In this document: piece after piece, positions 12,301 to 27,300 of the stretch
How positions within the stretch are numbered: position 1 is the stretch's first letter
Layout: each line of letters opens with the position of its first letter
Assembly: GCA_944472155.2 (NCBI GenBank)
Contig: OX235279.1
Span: forward strand, 142,200,920 to 142,264,919
Source of the DNA: Trichobilharzia szidati
Taxonomy: Eukaryota; Platyhelminthes; Trematoda; Strigeidida; Schistosomatidae
Reading direction: 5' to 3'
Length of the DNA stretch: 64,000 nucleotides
Notes under the pieces: generated by a model
What the model was told of the DNA's origin: nothing
The model's input: the letters and a program-made list of their open reading frames with translations, nothing else
The model's database searches: none
Position numbers and translations under genes: made by a program

Positions 12301-15300
12301 GTTTTCCTTCTTGCCTTACTGTACATAATGTACTACTGTAACCACGTTAAAAATATGAATATCAAGATTCGGTATCAATACATTAGTTAATAATTGGTGA
12401 TCGATTTGTTTACTTTAATACTGGAGATAGAGACAGATGATAGAGACCATGTAACAGATTTCCAATTCTCAGATATCCGAATGTACTAACTTGCTGTTTA
12501 ATGTCTATCAATAAAAGTAAAGAAGCTAGTTCCTTTGCAATACTACTTTTCTTCTACTTATAGATATCGTTTAATAAATCAAGACCGACAGTTAGAAATA
12601 ATATCTATGCAACCAACAGATGCTGGTCGTTATAGATGTGTTGCAAAAAACAACTATGGTCAATTAGAGATCAACACAGATGTTTCAGTTGGAGGTAGAT
12701 TTCTAATATTCTGTGAAATACTTGTGACATATTTTTGTTGTTGTTTGGATAAATATTTTAGGTTTGTTGGGATTTTGACTAATTCTGATGTAGATTTAGT
12801 CGCTAACCGATAGCAGTTGGAGTATAATTGAATACTATGAAGCACTGGAGAGCTGTTTCAGCAGTGGTTTCCAATGATGTCAGTTTCTGATTAAATCTAC
12901 ACTGAAATATGCCTTTTTAGACAGAATTCGGACGATTATCTAATGATTTGCAGTTGAAGATGAAAATTAAAAATGTAATATATAGAGAAATCAAAACTAC
13001 ATTTACCTTCGAGTTCGTATTCCGTAGATAGATGATATTTTCTATCGTGTAATCGTTGTAATGAATACATAATTTATATGAAGTTACAATCGGTTGTAAT
13101 CACAAGAACATTACATGAGAAGAAGGCTAATATTGAATGATCGTTAACAAGAAGTTATACATTCAAGTTATTCGCCTGTTAATAGTTGTTTTATATCTGT
13201 TTGTATTATTGTGATGGAAGTGATTAGGTAGCCAGTGACTTATTGTCAATGGATATGAGGTTGCACGTCTATTGCCGATCAAAGTAGTCATCAGAAAATT
13301 GTACTTTCAGCCTAGAGATTAGTCATGTTAACTTAGGCATAAGAGGTATATCCTTCCGATTGCATCCAACCACCTTACATTTATTCAGAGCGCATCGCGA
13401 TGGTGAGCCAGTCACCTTAGTTGACCACATTGAAAACTTCACTGACAGAATTCACTTGGCTGTAACACTAAGATCTAGACGCATGTGATTGGTTACACCC
13501 TAATGACCAACTAATGCGTCTGTTACAGTCCTACAGGAAGTCAATAGTTAACCCGAATAATTCAGTAGCAAAGTCTCTGACTGCAGTATTAAGTTGGAAT
13601 CTCCGAGTGTAAGTCAGCTTCTTGCAGCTGTGCAAATACATCATGGTGATGAGGGCTGACAGGCGCGAAACCAGTGTCTCAGGGGTCCTACCAATTGCTT
13701 TCAACCATCTAACGTGTATGAATTTGCTATTCAAGACAACAGGATCAAGTTTTGCTTCCAATAATATGCAAATATTACATGCCGTTTTATAAGGATGAAT
13801 ACTGTACATCCATCAGTCACTTCGCTCAGTCAGTTAGCATCATGGTTAACTATTTGATATTCGATATTTTCAGATAGTTGATATGATCCTTCAGACCTGT
13901 AAGTTTTATAGTTTTTGGATCACCTCAAAGTCGGATCAAAAACTGGGCAGTTATATATTTTTGAATTTCTTAACATCTAATACAACCTATCGAAGCAAAC
14001 ATATATTCTAAAATACAACAGAAAGTTTCGGGTGTATCTGGGCTATTGCTAAGCAGTTCAAATACTTCAGTTTATGTATGAATTATAACCGAGACACATC
14101 TGAGTTTATTTGTTATCGTAGTAATATGACATCTGATGTCTGCATAAGTTAACCTTACTTCGCGGATTAGAAGAAGAGATTGATAACTTTACTCTTGCCG
14201 GAAGCATATCTCTATTCGGAAGCTGATGTGCCTATGTGTCATCAACTTTGTGATGGAAAAGCTACCATATGTCGTAATAGTTGCAGTTTACTCTCACTGA
14301 ACTTGGCTGCAGTGAAACACTATAATGTAGGCTTCTTAAAGCTTTTTTCTTCATCAAACTAGAAAGAAAAATATTCCATTCTTCTTTAGTTGGTGTTATA
14401 CGAATTGAAATACAAATGCAGTAACATTAATGCTACTTGTACTGTTGAATACTTTTAGCTCCTGCACGTATCGATCGTGGACGTGTACGTACAGAATATA
14501 CAGTCCGTGAAGGAGATGAACTTGTATTACCTTGCCCAGCAAATGGATCACCCACACCAAAAGTACATTTTTCGCGTACCAGTGAACCTCGCCTAGGAGG
14601 CAGATATGATGACAGTTCTGGAGTAATTAAACTATCCAGACAAACAGATAATTTACCTAAACATTCAGTAGTATCTCAGGTAATTTTAATTTAATGAAAT
14701 GATGATTGTTAATTTGTCTATGTTTGTTTTAACACTATGACTCTATTGAGGAGAATTACAACGAGAATAGAAAAAAATGAGCATCTTGAAATAATTCGAA
14801 GTGAGGGATGCGCCATCCTACTCACGACTAGAGTTTATCTATAGAATGTTATTCTTATTCTAGTCCAATAATAACTAGTTTACCATTACCATTAAGTTTG
14901 TTACTTTAGTAGTTTTGTTGATCATATGAATAACTGCCTTGGTTGTGAATTGTGTAAATAATGATTATCAAGATTAACGGAGGGAAAGCTAGCATATGTC
15001 TATTTTACCTTTGGTCCGATTTGCAGTTATACGAATTTTGTGTTGAACACACAAGCCATATGGTTGGTAAGATGTATGAAAAAGGCTGAAGGCATCTAGG
15101 ATGTCACTAAGTTGTTGGTATTAGATAGTTAGAGGCAGTCGGCAGGAAGCCTTAGATTTTGATTTCGTGCTTGTTAGCACTGATCAGTCAGCAAGAAATA
15201 TCTGCAACCTCGAAGGAACTCATGTCCTTTCTGAGATTCGAACCGCATCACCCAGTGAGTACTGCAGTCAGAGACGTTAACACTGAGCTATTCAGGCTCG

Positions 15301-18300
15301 AAATTGACCTCCGGACCTCTAATATCAACAACTCACAGTGCATCATGACGGTGAGCCACCTAGAGTGGTGGCCACATTGCAAACTTGACTGATAGAGTTC
15401 AGTCTGCACCAAAGATAGGACTAGACACACACATTACACTAGTTACTGACTAGTATTCAAAAAGATTCTCCAGTGCACCGATGAGCAACAAAAACAGGAT
15501 TTGAATGCAAGCTACAAAACACTGAACAAAAGGGTAAAGAAGAATGCCAGAGAAAACAAAAGAAAGTACTATGAAACCATGGCAAGTGAGGCAGAACAAG
15601 CTGCAGGCAAAGGAGACCTAGCAACACTCTAACAAACTACTAGGTACCTATCGGTCAGACGTTTGACACAAATCAAGCCGGTGAAGGATGACAACGGAAA
15701 GTCACTCAGCAAAGAAGTGGAGCAAAGGAAACACTGGGCTGAACACTTCAAAAGACTCCTAAATCGATCACCACCTACAACGCGCCCAACAATACCAACA
15801 ACGGAGACAGAGCTACCCGTGAACACCAAGACCCGACGAAATCAGAAGTCCTGAAGGCAATCAAGATGCTAAAAGCTGGAAAAGCAGCAGGACCAGATGG
15901 AATCCCAGCATAAGCATTGAAAACGGACCCAGAGACAACAGCGGACTTGATGACGCCACTACTGGAGAAGGTGTGGAAAGAAGGCAAGGTACCCGAGGAT
16001 TGGAAGAAAGGATACTTATTCAAACTACCAAAGAAAGGAGACCCAAGTCAATGCAAGAACTGGCGCTGAATTATGCTCCTGTCCATCCCAAACAAATTAC
16101 TAAGCCGCATCATCCTGGAGAGAATCAAACATGCCCTGGATGGAAAACTTCGACCGGAGCAGGCTGGATTCAGGAGAAACAAGTCATGTATTGATCAAAT
16201 CGCCACATTACGGATCATCATTGAACAAAGCTTGGAATGGCAGTCACCTCTCTATGTCAACTTCATCGACTTTGAAAAGGCATTCGACAGCGTCAATCGA
16301 GAGGTGATTTTGCAACTACTTCGCTACTACGGGTGCCACCGATAATTATACATCTCATCCAACAGCTGTACGACAATGCTGCATGCCAAGTAATCCACAA
16401 TGGGAAACTTACGGAATCCTTCGAAGTGAGGACAGGAGTAAGACAAGGCTGCCTACTATCGCAAATGATTTTCTTGATTGGTCGTCCAAGGGTGACTTGG
16501 AGAAGGTCATGTGAAGAGGAGATGAAAACGTGTGGGCAGACATGGAGCCAGGTGAAGACTCTAGCAGAGAACAGAAGGCAATGGAGACGCACGGCTGAAG
16601 CCCTATATTCCTGTAGGAATTAAAGGTTACAATAATAATAATAAATAATTCAATCAAAAATGTCACTTAGTTATTAGGATACTGTAGATTGATCGCCTTC
16701 CAATCCTGGTCAAAATGCGATGTTGGATAGTTCAACAGACTATTAATAGATCGGAGATCTTCAGTCTGCTCTAACTGACTAGATGTTCTAATCCAGTAAT
16801 TTTAGCATTTCAATTTACATTGGATTATGTCTTAATAATTCCGTGTTCTTTGTCTTTAAGAAAACATTAGTTTACTTAACTCATATTCAGACTACTTAGC
16901 CTCCTTTCTGTTTAATAATTTTAGGATCGTCAATCACTTACAATTTTCCGTACATCAAAAAGTGACAGTGGTTCATATCAGTGTAATGCTAGTAATGCTG
17001 TTGGATGGGATATTATGGAGTATAGCGTAAGAGTTCGTGGTAAGTTTGAAGTCTGAACATAATTCCTATTCATATCATTAATACTTGGATAGATAAGTAC
17101 ACTGCTACGATCAGTTTCAAATTCTGTCACACACAGATTAATACTCATTCGGCAGAATTATTATGTACTTCTATAAAAATTGGGAAACAGTTAATGAACG
17201 ATTCTATTTTTTAAAAATGGATACTGAACAAAGAATAATCTTTTCGGTAACTTCATCATCAGGCTGTAAATTATTATTACAGTTATATGTATATTCGTGC
17301 TCGAGAACATCTCCCATTATGGCTAAGTAAAGGTGTAGTGAAAACCATTAACAGTTCGATATTAGACCATCTGGTGCAAACCGGTCACAAAACCAGCGTA
17401 GAAGAATCCTTCTCTATAATCTACCGGGTACCTAATAAATTGCCAAAATCATCGAAGTACTGCATGCTCCAAACAGCAGAGGCTATTGCAATTCGCCTTA
17501 AACAGTGCTCTGTGTGCAAAAGAAGCAAGTCCAGCCACTACTACTGCCCTGGCCTTCAGTAGAGACTATAAATTCATGAATTTGTAATATTATCTTTCCT
17601 TAATTTTCTGACTTTCAGTTTATTGTTATGTTGATGCTATTGAACCGTAATCTATTTATATTATTACTGATTCGATGTTATTTAAACAATAATGTTATGA
17701 ACAACATTATTGTTTAAATAACATCGAATCAGTAATAATATAAATAGATTACGGTTCAATAGCATCAACATAACAATAAACTGAAAGTCAGAAAATTAAG
17801 GAAAGATAATATTACAAATTCATGAATTTATAGTCTCTACTGAAGGCCAGGGCAGTAGTAGTGGCTGGACTTGCTTCTTTTGCACACAGAGCACTGTTTA
17901 AGGCGAATTGCAATAGCCTCTGCTGTTTGGAGCATGCAGTACTTCGATGATTTTGGCAATTTATTAGGTACCCGGTAGATTATAGAGAAGGATTCTTCTA
18001 CGCTGGTTTTGTGACCGGTTTGCACCAGATGGTCTAATATCGAACTGTTAATGGTTTTCACTACACCTTTACTTAGCCATAGTGGGAGATGTTCTCGAGC
18101 ACGAAAAATCAAGTTCCTAGAGCAACGGCCAATATAACTCGCCCTACAAGCTCAGTTGAATTGGTGGATACAATTTGAAGTGGCTAGTCTAGGTACTTCA
18201 TCTTTCAGTCGAGGAATCGCCATCGGTCGTGTAGAGAATAATACGTGTAGTTCACCAGCATTAAAAGTTCTTTGAACTGATTTTCTTGATTTCTTCGTAA

Positions 18301-21300
18301 TTATTTCACTTGGTATATCACCCTTGAATTGCAGTTGTAAATAAAGAGGCTTCTTGTTTACAGATAGTGAGCAGTCCTTTTCCGCTTCCTTTGTCATATG
18401 TTTCTTGATAAATTTGTCGGAATAGCTATTTTTGATCAAAGTATCATATACAGTGCTTATTTCATCTTCAGTTACTTCTTCTGAGCATATAGCTCTAACT
18501 TTGTGGTGTAAAAGTATATTCTGTCACCAACGGGAGTTAAATAAAAGAGCACTTTAAACCAGAGAGCACAGGAAAAAGTCTCTCTTTTCATTTTGCGAAT
18601 TTTTATCAGCATTCATCGGTCATTCATGTAGAGTTAGGTTTTAAGACTATTAGTTTCTGAAACCAAAATGTCACTACGTATTTACTGTTTCAGAATCGAC
18701 TGGCTCATAATTTTTTACTAATAACACTTAGTGACTTGTCTACCAGACATTCTATATAATTAAGTAGCTGCATCGCCAGTAAAAGAAAAGCGTGCTGAGA
18801 TACAATTGATGTGATCTTGTAGATTTCCTACTGGATTCTTAAACGACCTTAGTAAAAATATATATACTGTCACCAATATCCAAGCAGAAACTTTAAACTA
18901 TGTAGTCAAATTTATTTGCTTTTGTTGATAATCCTATAAACCAACTGATGTCTATTGATTCGTATTTTCGTTTCTTTCTTTTCCTCTTCCCCAAAACCCA
19001 TGTACATGTATACAATTCATGTTTTACAGTTCCTCCAGCATTTGATACATCGAATGTTCAGCCTGAAGTACACTGGTTTGTTAATCAAACTCGATCACTT
19101 GATTGTACATTAATGGAAGGAGTTGATCCACCACCACAAATTAAATGGGAAAGAAATAATTTACCCATAGTGAATGGACCAGATATTCAAGTATCTGCTG
19201 ATGGTAGTAAAATTACCGTACCACTTGTACAAACACGAGATGCTGGAGAATATGTTTGTCATGCTCAAAATGAGGTTGGAAAATCTACACAAATATTTAA
19301 TGTACTCATCTATGGTGAGTTTCAACTTCAAGTTTGAAAATACTAAGCTCACATTTAAGAAAATTCGTAATATCTGACCAGAAAGCCTTTCCAAGTATAA
19401 TTTTTATATGTGATAAGTGTTTTCCGAACCTACTTTAAGTATTATTTTAGATGAATCTGTTTTTAAAACTGTCTCATTAGTGATTGACATATTTTATATT
19501 GAGATAATTATATAGACAAAACATTTTTAGTAATTTCATGTAATTCTTGGTGAGGTCTATCTGAGTTAGCCTTTGGTTGTCAACTTGTTATTCATGCAGC
19601 GGAAGGTGACGGGAGACAAAACAAAGAAATATGGATCACCGAAGGATTCAAAACAACGACCTTCAGAAATTACTAGTCCAGCAGTCCAACAGCTGAGCTA
19701 TGATAGCCTATTGCTGTGTAGACCATCACTTTCCTGAAATCATCAAGGTTAAAGCCTCATCATCATCATCAGTCCCTTAACTTTCGTCGTGGGGGTGCTA
19801 TGACAGTTCGCGCTATCAGTCTTCGCCATTCTTCTCGGTTTAATGCTATTTTCTGTAGCGTATCCAAGGGCATTTCAGTCCACTCTTTTATGTTGTCAAG
19901 CCAGCTCTTATTCGGTCGACCTCTCTTTCGTGCTCCTCCTACTGTGCCTTGTAGAATCGTTTTGGACAATGTGTCATGTCTTACCGTGTGGCCGAACCAT
20001 TGTAGTTTCCGTTTCTTTACGATTGAAAGGAGTGGTTCCTGTTTTCCTGCCAGTCTATGGACCTGGTGTAAGACATATTCATTAGTTTTCCTTTCAAGGT
20101 AACTTATTCCTAGGATCCTTCTATAGCTTTTGTTTTCGAAGGCTTGTATTCTTCTTTCTGTCTCTGCATTCAGGGTCCAGCTCTCACATCCATATAGGAA
20201 TACAGAGAGAACCAGTGACGAGTAGAGTTTCATTTTTGCTGAGACGCTGATGTTGCTCTTCCATATTTTCCCTAACTTGGACATGGTGGCAGAGGCTAGG
20301 TTTAGTCGAATTTTTATTTCCTTAGTGGACCTTCCATCTTTTGTTAGGGTAGACCCAAGGTATTTGAAAGTTTCAACCTCTTCTAATACATGTCCATCAA
20401 GTCTGATACATCTATCTGAGTTGTTTCCTCCGTTAATGAGTATTTTGCTTTTTTCTGTGCTGATTTCCATGCCCACAGATTTGGTTGCAACATCAAGTCT
20501 TGAGGTGAGGTCCTGAACTTGATCAATGTTTTCCCCAATGAGGGCTATATCATCAGCAAATCTGAGGTTGGGTTAAAGCCTAGGTTTTATTTAAATAAAA
20601 GACATGTCTCTATACGTTTTTTATCAAACTAACTCGTCAACTGTCGTAATTCATTGCAGATCATACTACATTAAGAGAGGAGCAGGTTGAATTTTGAATA
20701 TGAATTGCAATACAATGTGATAAAATTTGACTACTTATTAAGAACAGTAAGTAATATGAAAATATTATTAGAAATAAGAGTGAATCCACATAACATACAA
20801 ACTGCATCCAGTGAAATGCTATGAAATACGAATAAGGTAACTAATGAAGTGACCATACGCGTTTAAAAAGCACTAATCATTCAAAAACAGTTTGAAGATG
20901 GCATAGTTTCGTTAGTTGTATTGATGAAAGTTATGAAACTGAAACGTGCTGAAGGTGAATAACCGATGAAGCAGAAAATTAACATAACCTTACGATATCA
21001 GTCTGTGGTCAAACTCGAAAAACAAATCAAATCCATGCAAATCAACTCCGGAAAATTAATCTGATGCTTGCTGGTGACTTGCGACAGGACGGAGTTTCCT
21101 GGAGTTCTAGTGAGAAGTAGTAACCAGTGAGGTCCATCCAGTTAAGTGTGAGGATAGATGTCCTGCCGATGACATTGGTTGGTGGTCGTGCTAAATCACG
21201 AATTGGTGGAAGTCAGAATTCATGGGCCGGCCATTGAATTGGGTCCCAGTGACTGGATGGTATACGAGGTTGCTTTGTTACCTGAAGGTCCCGGGTTCCA

Positions 21301-24300
21301 ACCCGTGTGTAGTGGTTGCCGATGATTCACAAACTAGGATGAAACAGCTGTTCAGTGCTCCTTAGTTTTCGATGGTTTTCTAACTGATATCAGTCCGTGG
21401 TCCAACTCAAATAACCTTACGATATTTCGTTGATAGGGAACTCAATTCCAAAAGGCTAGTTTCTCAAAGCCTAGGAAAAACAATAGAATGAAAATTGTTT
21501 TATATACTCGAGCATATGATTGTGGACGGCTCATCAATGGGCTTAGTGATGAAGGTGTCAGCAACTTAAGTCATCAAACACAAAAGCCTGAAGTACATAT
21601 AACAAATTTCATCTTCCTCATGAGCTACATATCTTCTCCACTTCTTTTCCTTCACGTTCCCCAGTGGAACATAGGGCTTCAAGCTAGTGGCTTGAAGTTT
21701 CTGTAGCAGTGTTTTTATTTTACAGGATGGGGTTGCTAGCCTCATGCCCAACCTTTCCTCTTCACCAGCATTATTTCTGGCTTAGCGAGGTAAAGGAGTG
21801 CGTCGCTTGGGGATCGAACCCCAGACCATGTGCATGGTTGGCAAGCGTCCTAACCGCTATGCCACCGACGCAACCTTCTCAACTGACCAAGATTATTCAT
21901 AATTACTTGAGAATATCCATCAAAATATATGGGCAAAAATTACAAAAATTGAAGTGAACTCCTTTGAAGGTCACCAATAGAAAGACAAAAGCAGTCGTCA
22001 CAAATTTATAATGACTAATATCAAATTTTCATATTAGCACATTGGTAGGCATGGGTGGGTGTGTGTGTGAGAGCAAGTTGTTCACCTGTGAAAAGCATGA
22101 TAATATTTTATAAGGTCATAACCGAGGATTGAATAATTTTCTTTTTCTCATATGTTTTGTATCATTAGAGTCTACCATAAGTTTATCCCTTCTCTCGTAT
22201 TTTTGCATTCGATGCGGTTAAAATGTGGAAGGCTTCAGAAGTCAGCGGTTCTTTATGTGAATGAAAGCCTTTTCCTGGAATTTCGACATTATAGAGATCA
22301 ATCATGCATTGACATAGCAGGTCTGATTTGAAAACTTTAATTCTACTTTATTTCCAGGCGAACATTTCGTGCACAGCCTGTTTTTATTCACTCTGACCTT
22401 CACCTGCTATATAATGAGCCTCAGATTTTGAACACTTCGTCCTATAGACACAGTTGTTTTGTGTAATTTTGGGCAACATATCTTTGACATTCACCAAAGC
22501 TTTCTGTAAAGAATTGGGGGTCTTGAAATAGACTTTAACATTATATGGAAGAAGTACTCTTTGAATTTGTCCAGTCGTGTCCTTTCGATTCGGAATGGTT
22601 ATAGTCGATCCCCAAGGTTTTTCAGTTTTCTTTTCCTCTCGCCCTTTTTATTGGTATCGTTATTTGGAAGCTTTTTCGGATAACAGTTTCCAATTAAAAT
22701 TTGTTTTCTATTGGAGATCTCTTTGTTCCTATTTCTGTTTACGAGATTTAAAGCTACTGAAACTTTCAATCGTATTGGATGATCTGATTGGGAATTCAAA
22801 TATATATATATTTGAATGTGTCGGTTTGAGGTATATCGTGAACTTTAGCTGTCCGTCAGTTTGTCTTTTTACAAGATAATCCAGAAAGTGTGCAGTTCCC
22901 TCATTCGACTGAAATTCATTGGTGAACTTTACATATTTTGAAATGGAGTTGATTGGCCGTAGACAGGCTTCTTTTTTCAGTTTTCTTTACAATAATAAAC
23001 GTGTCATCTTCATATCTGTACCATACTCCAGGATGACAGATAAAACTTGTCAGTGCTTTTCTTTCTAGACCTCTTATATACAGGTTTGTTACAATCGGAG
23101 ATGCTGCTGATCCCATTGCATCTCCGTTTGTCTCACAGTATACTTTATCTTTAAAGTTAAAATAAGTAGTATTGATATAAGTATAAAGTAGATTGCGAAT
23201 AAATTTTTTAGCATTTTATTATAATGTCTTCTATTGATAATGAGCATTTAGCTAATATTTCTTGACTATTTCCTGGTTCATATTTCATCATGTCAAGTGA
23301 GTCATATATAGGAATAGTAGTAAATAGAGAAATCACATCAAAACTTACCGCAATTTCATCTTTTTCAATAGTAATATCGATTAATTTTTGTTAAACTCAT
23401 CAATACTGCACTGAAGCCGTTTTAGTATTGATGTGTGTTTTGACAAACTATATATTAGTGAATTAGTGAAATCAATGTAACTGGTCTTAAAAGAACATTT
23501 AATTCATGAAGAATTGGCTAGGGGTCGCGCTATGTCGTGAATTGGCAGAAATTAGAATTCATGGGCCATTGGATCGGGTCCCAGTGGCTTAATGGTATAC
23601 GAGCTCGCCTTGTAACTAGAAGGTCCTGGACTCGAACCCCGGTGGGTGCGTACTGATGAAGAGTCCCAAACTAGGACGAAACATGTGTCCAGCACTCCCA
23701 GGTTTTCCAATGGTTCTCTAACTAATGTCACCTCATGATGAAATCCTGTAACCAATCAACCAAATCCCTACAAACCAACCCTTGAATATAAAGACTTCTA
23801 TTTTGTTTATTATGTTGAAATTCATTTTTAGCTTAAATTAATCGTACAATACTATTTTACTTATTTTTTAAACAACTCATCAGTTCGTCCAAAGTTTGTT
23901 GATCCAACTAGAAAGATTCATATTCAAGCTGTTCAGAATGAAACAATCCAGTTGGCCTGTGAAGCAACAGGTGAACCACGTCCACGATTCGCTTGGTTTA
24001 AAAAGGATATTGAAATAGTCCAACCACAATTTATGGATCCACGATATATTCATCCACAATTGTCTAGTTTAGCTATCCTGAGTGGCGATCAAATGTTGCA
24101 GATATCAAATATACAACCGAGAGATCAAGCAGAATACACTTGTACTGTTAGTAATGGAGGTGGTACAATAGAAAAGAAATTCAACGTGACTGTAATCGGT
24201 TAGTTGTTAAATTCACAGAAATTGTAATATGTTTAGTTGAAATGTGTCTGTACTTTGGTCCAACATTTTCTATTGGTAACCATCATAAACGCTGTTTCTA

Positions 24301-27300
24301 TATTTAAGTGGTACAACGTTTACCATGAGTAAATGAGTTCAGCCAGAATTAAGTGATTTACATTTCATTACTCTGATTTATTCTTCCACCAAGACAACAT
24401 CGGTAATTTAACTGTATTGGACCAAGATCTTCTTGATCATTTTTAAATCCATGCACACTAATAAACTATGATCATTTCATTAGTTCATCTACCAAGGCCT
24501 TCATCTTTATTATGTAACACAGAGATGAAGTGTCTTAATTTTATGCGCTTATTTGGATGACTAGTAATTGTCTTGTTTGTGTGTGTGTATGATACAAAAA
24601 ATATAAAAGATAACAATGATAATAGTAGTGATATATATGAACATACTACTTATAAATTGAGACGTAGGATATGAGTAATAGAATATGACACTAAATGTTT
24701 TGTATAAGTGTTGTGTATTACTGCTCACAGGAGTAAGACAAGGCTGCCTATTATCACCGATGATATTCCTAATTGTGGTGGACTGGATTATGCGTCAGAC
24801 TGTGTGTGGGAGTGAGAAGACAGGAGTACGCTGGACCACTGATGAGAAGACTCCAGAAGATCTGTATTTCGCAGGTGATTTATGTCTAATATCACACAAA
24901 CTCTAAGACTTACAGGCGAAAACCAACAAACTGGCAGAAGAGGCAGTGAGCGATGACATAACTGCAGGTGAACATAGAGAAGATGGAGGTGATGAAGATA
25001 ACCACCCAACAGCAACAATCACAACCAGCACCAATCACAATCAACGGAAGAGATTCGACAGAGGTAACTTCCTGCCTTCACTCATCTGGGAGGCACGGTT
25101 TCAACCACAAACAGTGGGAAGGATGAAGATGTCAAAGCCAGCCAGCCAGAATCGGAAAGGCAAGATACGCTTTCATCAACCTGAAACCGATTTGGAGATC
25201 TTCTGCACTGCACTCAGCCAGAATACAGAACAAGATTCGGATTTTCAACACACATGTGAAGTTGGTCAGTCCTTCCATACGGGTCAGAAACTTGGCCGGC
25301 GTGTCACGTAAAGGATTTCCAACTGGCTACTGCAGACTCATCAACAGCTACGTTCGCTGGCTCCATATGGAAGACCAAATAGCTGGCCAGAAAGTCACAA
25401 GAAACTCTGGTTGAGAACAAACCAACCAAGAGCCGATCGCTCAAAAAATGTGTAGGATAAAATCGAGATGGATCGGGCAAACCTTGGGGAGGCCGTCGAA
25501 TGACATCACACGCAATGTAGGCCACCACTCGAGTAGAATCCAAATGGGAAGCGGCGACGAGTGGGTAGTCAGTGAGGGGGTGACATGAAGGAGATCTTGT
25601 GAGGAGGAGATGGGAGATTGTGGGCAATCGTGGTCGAAGCTGAAGAGGGCAGCAGAGAATAGATGAAGCCTTATGTTTTACTCGGAACCCAAGAGAATTA
25701 AAATAAATTATAATAATTACGGCTGGATCGTTGTTTTCTAATATGCGCTAAATAAGTGGTAAAATCGTTCATTGGATTTGTGCAGTTGAACTAGTAATAA
25801 TAGTTAAACAAAACAAGTGGCTGTCTAATACAAGGAATTATTTAAAGTAACTACAATATAAGAGGAACGAGTAAATTTTTCTAATATAGGCCTGTGGGAG
25901 AAGTTGAAATTCATAGGCCCTTAGTGGAGTCCCAATGGGTGAATGGTCTACCAGCCTGCATTGTTGTCAGAAGGTCCTGGTTTCTAACCCAGTGGGTGCA
26001 TTTTGCAATAGACTTTTAATGAGAATTGTCTTGTTTTCACTCTTGTAGTAAAAAGTGCAGTAGTGAGAATTAAGTGGTGGAATGTTCAGATACTTTTAAT
26101 AATTACTTGTTTAATGAATCGTCTTATTGTTCTCTCCTTTTTTTTCTTGTGTATGCTTATTTGTATGCGTTAACAGTTCCACCAGTAATAATAAAACGTT
26201 CTGGATCACTAGAAGAACATCGTACATCTGAATTCATTCCAATCACATTTTATTGTCTACTGCGTGATATCAACCAGACAAAAGCGGAAATCACATGGAC
26301 TAAGGATGGCGCACCGATATTGATGTCACCAGATGGAGATTATTATGTGATACAAGATCAAGGACAGAGTTTAACTGTTGTTCGTCCAACTGCTGATGAA
26401 GTTGGAACTTATCGGTGTTTGGCACGTAATAGAGCTGGCGAAGATAGTCATACCTTCCAGTTATCTGTGATTGGTAGGTCTAAAGTGAAAATTATAACTG
26501 ATAAATCCCTTCTTATTTTTTTAATCACTTTGTATAAATTATTCCTAATTAATCTTTAGAAATAAATCATTATCAGAGTTCTAGAACATACTTCGTGCTG
26601 TCGAATCTTCGATTTTAAATGTTGACTGATAAGATGGGGAGTCCAGCTTTGCGAAAACAGTGTCATTTGCTTACCTCTGTCTGAATAACTTGATGATAGC
26701 CTCTTAGTTTTACATGGTTGTAAAGCCTTAATATCGTTAATTTTGAAACTTACCTACTAGGAAAGGTATTGTTTTCAGTTTGAAATTATGCAGATTTGTA
26801 GCTCACTTGGGCGTTTTTCATATTGTGTTGTCATAGTTGGAGGATTTAATTATGAAGACTTCACTGTATGTCTAGACAATATCTGCAGTGCTAACTTCAA
26901 GATGAAGTGAGCACTTAGAATTCTTGTTGACCAGTATAACTATGGGGAAAAAAAACAATACGACAGTTTAAAATTAAAATAAGAACAAATTAGTTCAGCG
27001 AAGAGTCTCTTTTCGGCGAATTCATTCACTTAGCTGTACAGTCGCAAATATATACAATTAATTCTGTGTGTGTGTACATTAGGTTTGTCAAAATCAAAAT
27101 CAAAATAACAGTTGGTGTGGGTTGTTGATTACATCATCAAAATAATTAAGAAATTAAAATGTGTGATTAATAATCAAAGTTGTAACTAAGTGGGGTGAAG
27201 ATTGGTAAGATGTGAGTAGGGTTACGTAATATAGACATGTTTAGAAAGATTGGATGTTAGTGAAGGAGTATGGAGACAATAATGAAAATAAACTAGATAA

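Noticed and set aside
18948..19029. In-frame ATGs upstream of single Ig exons as possible gene starts (also 8959, 28017)
   Set aside because: They lie before strong acceptor sites, the extensions are not Ig-like, and the exons begin in phase 1.
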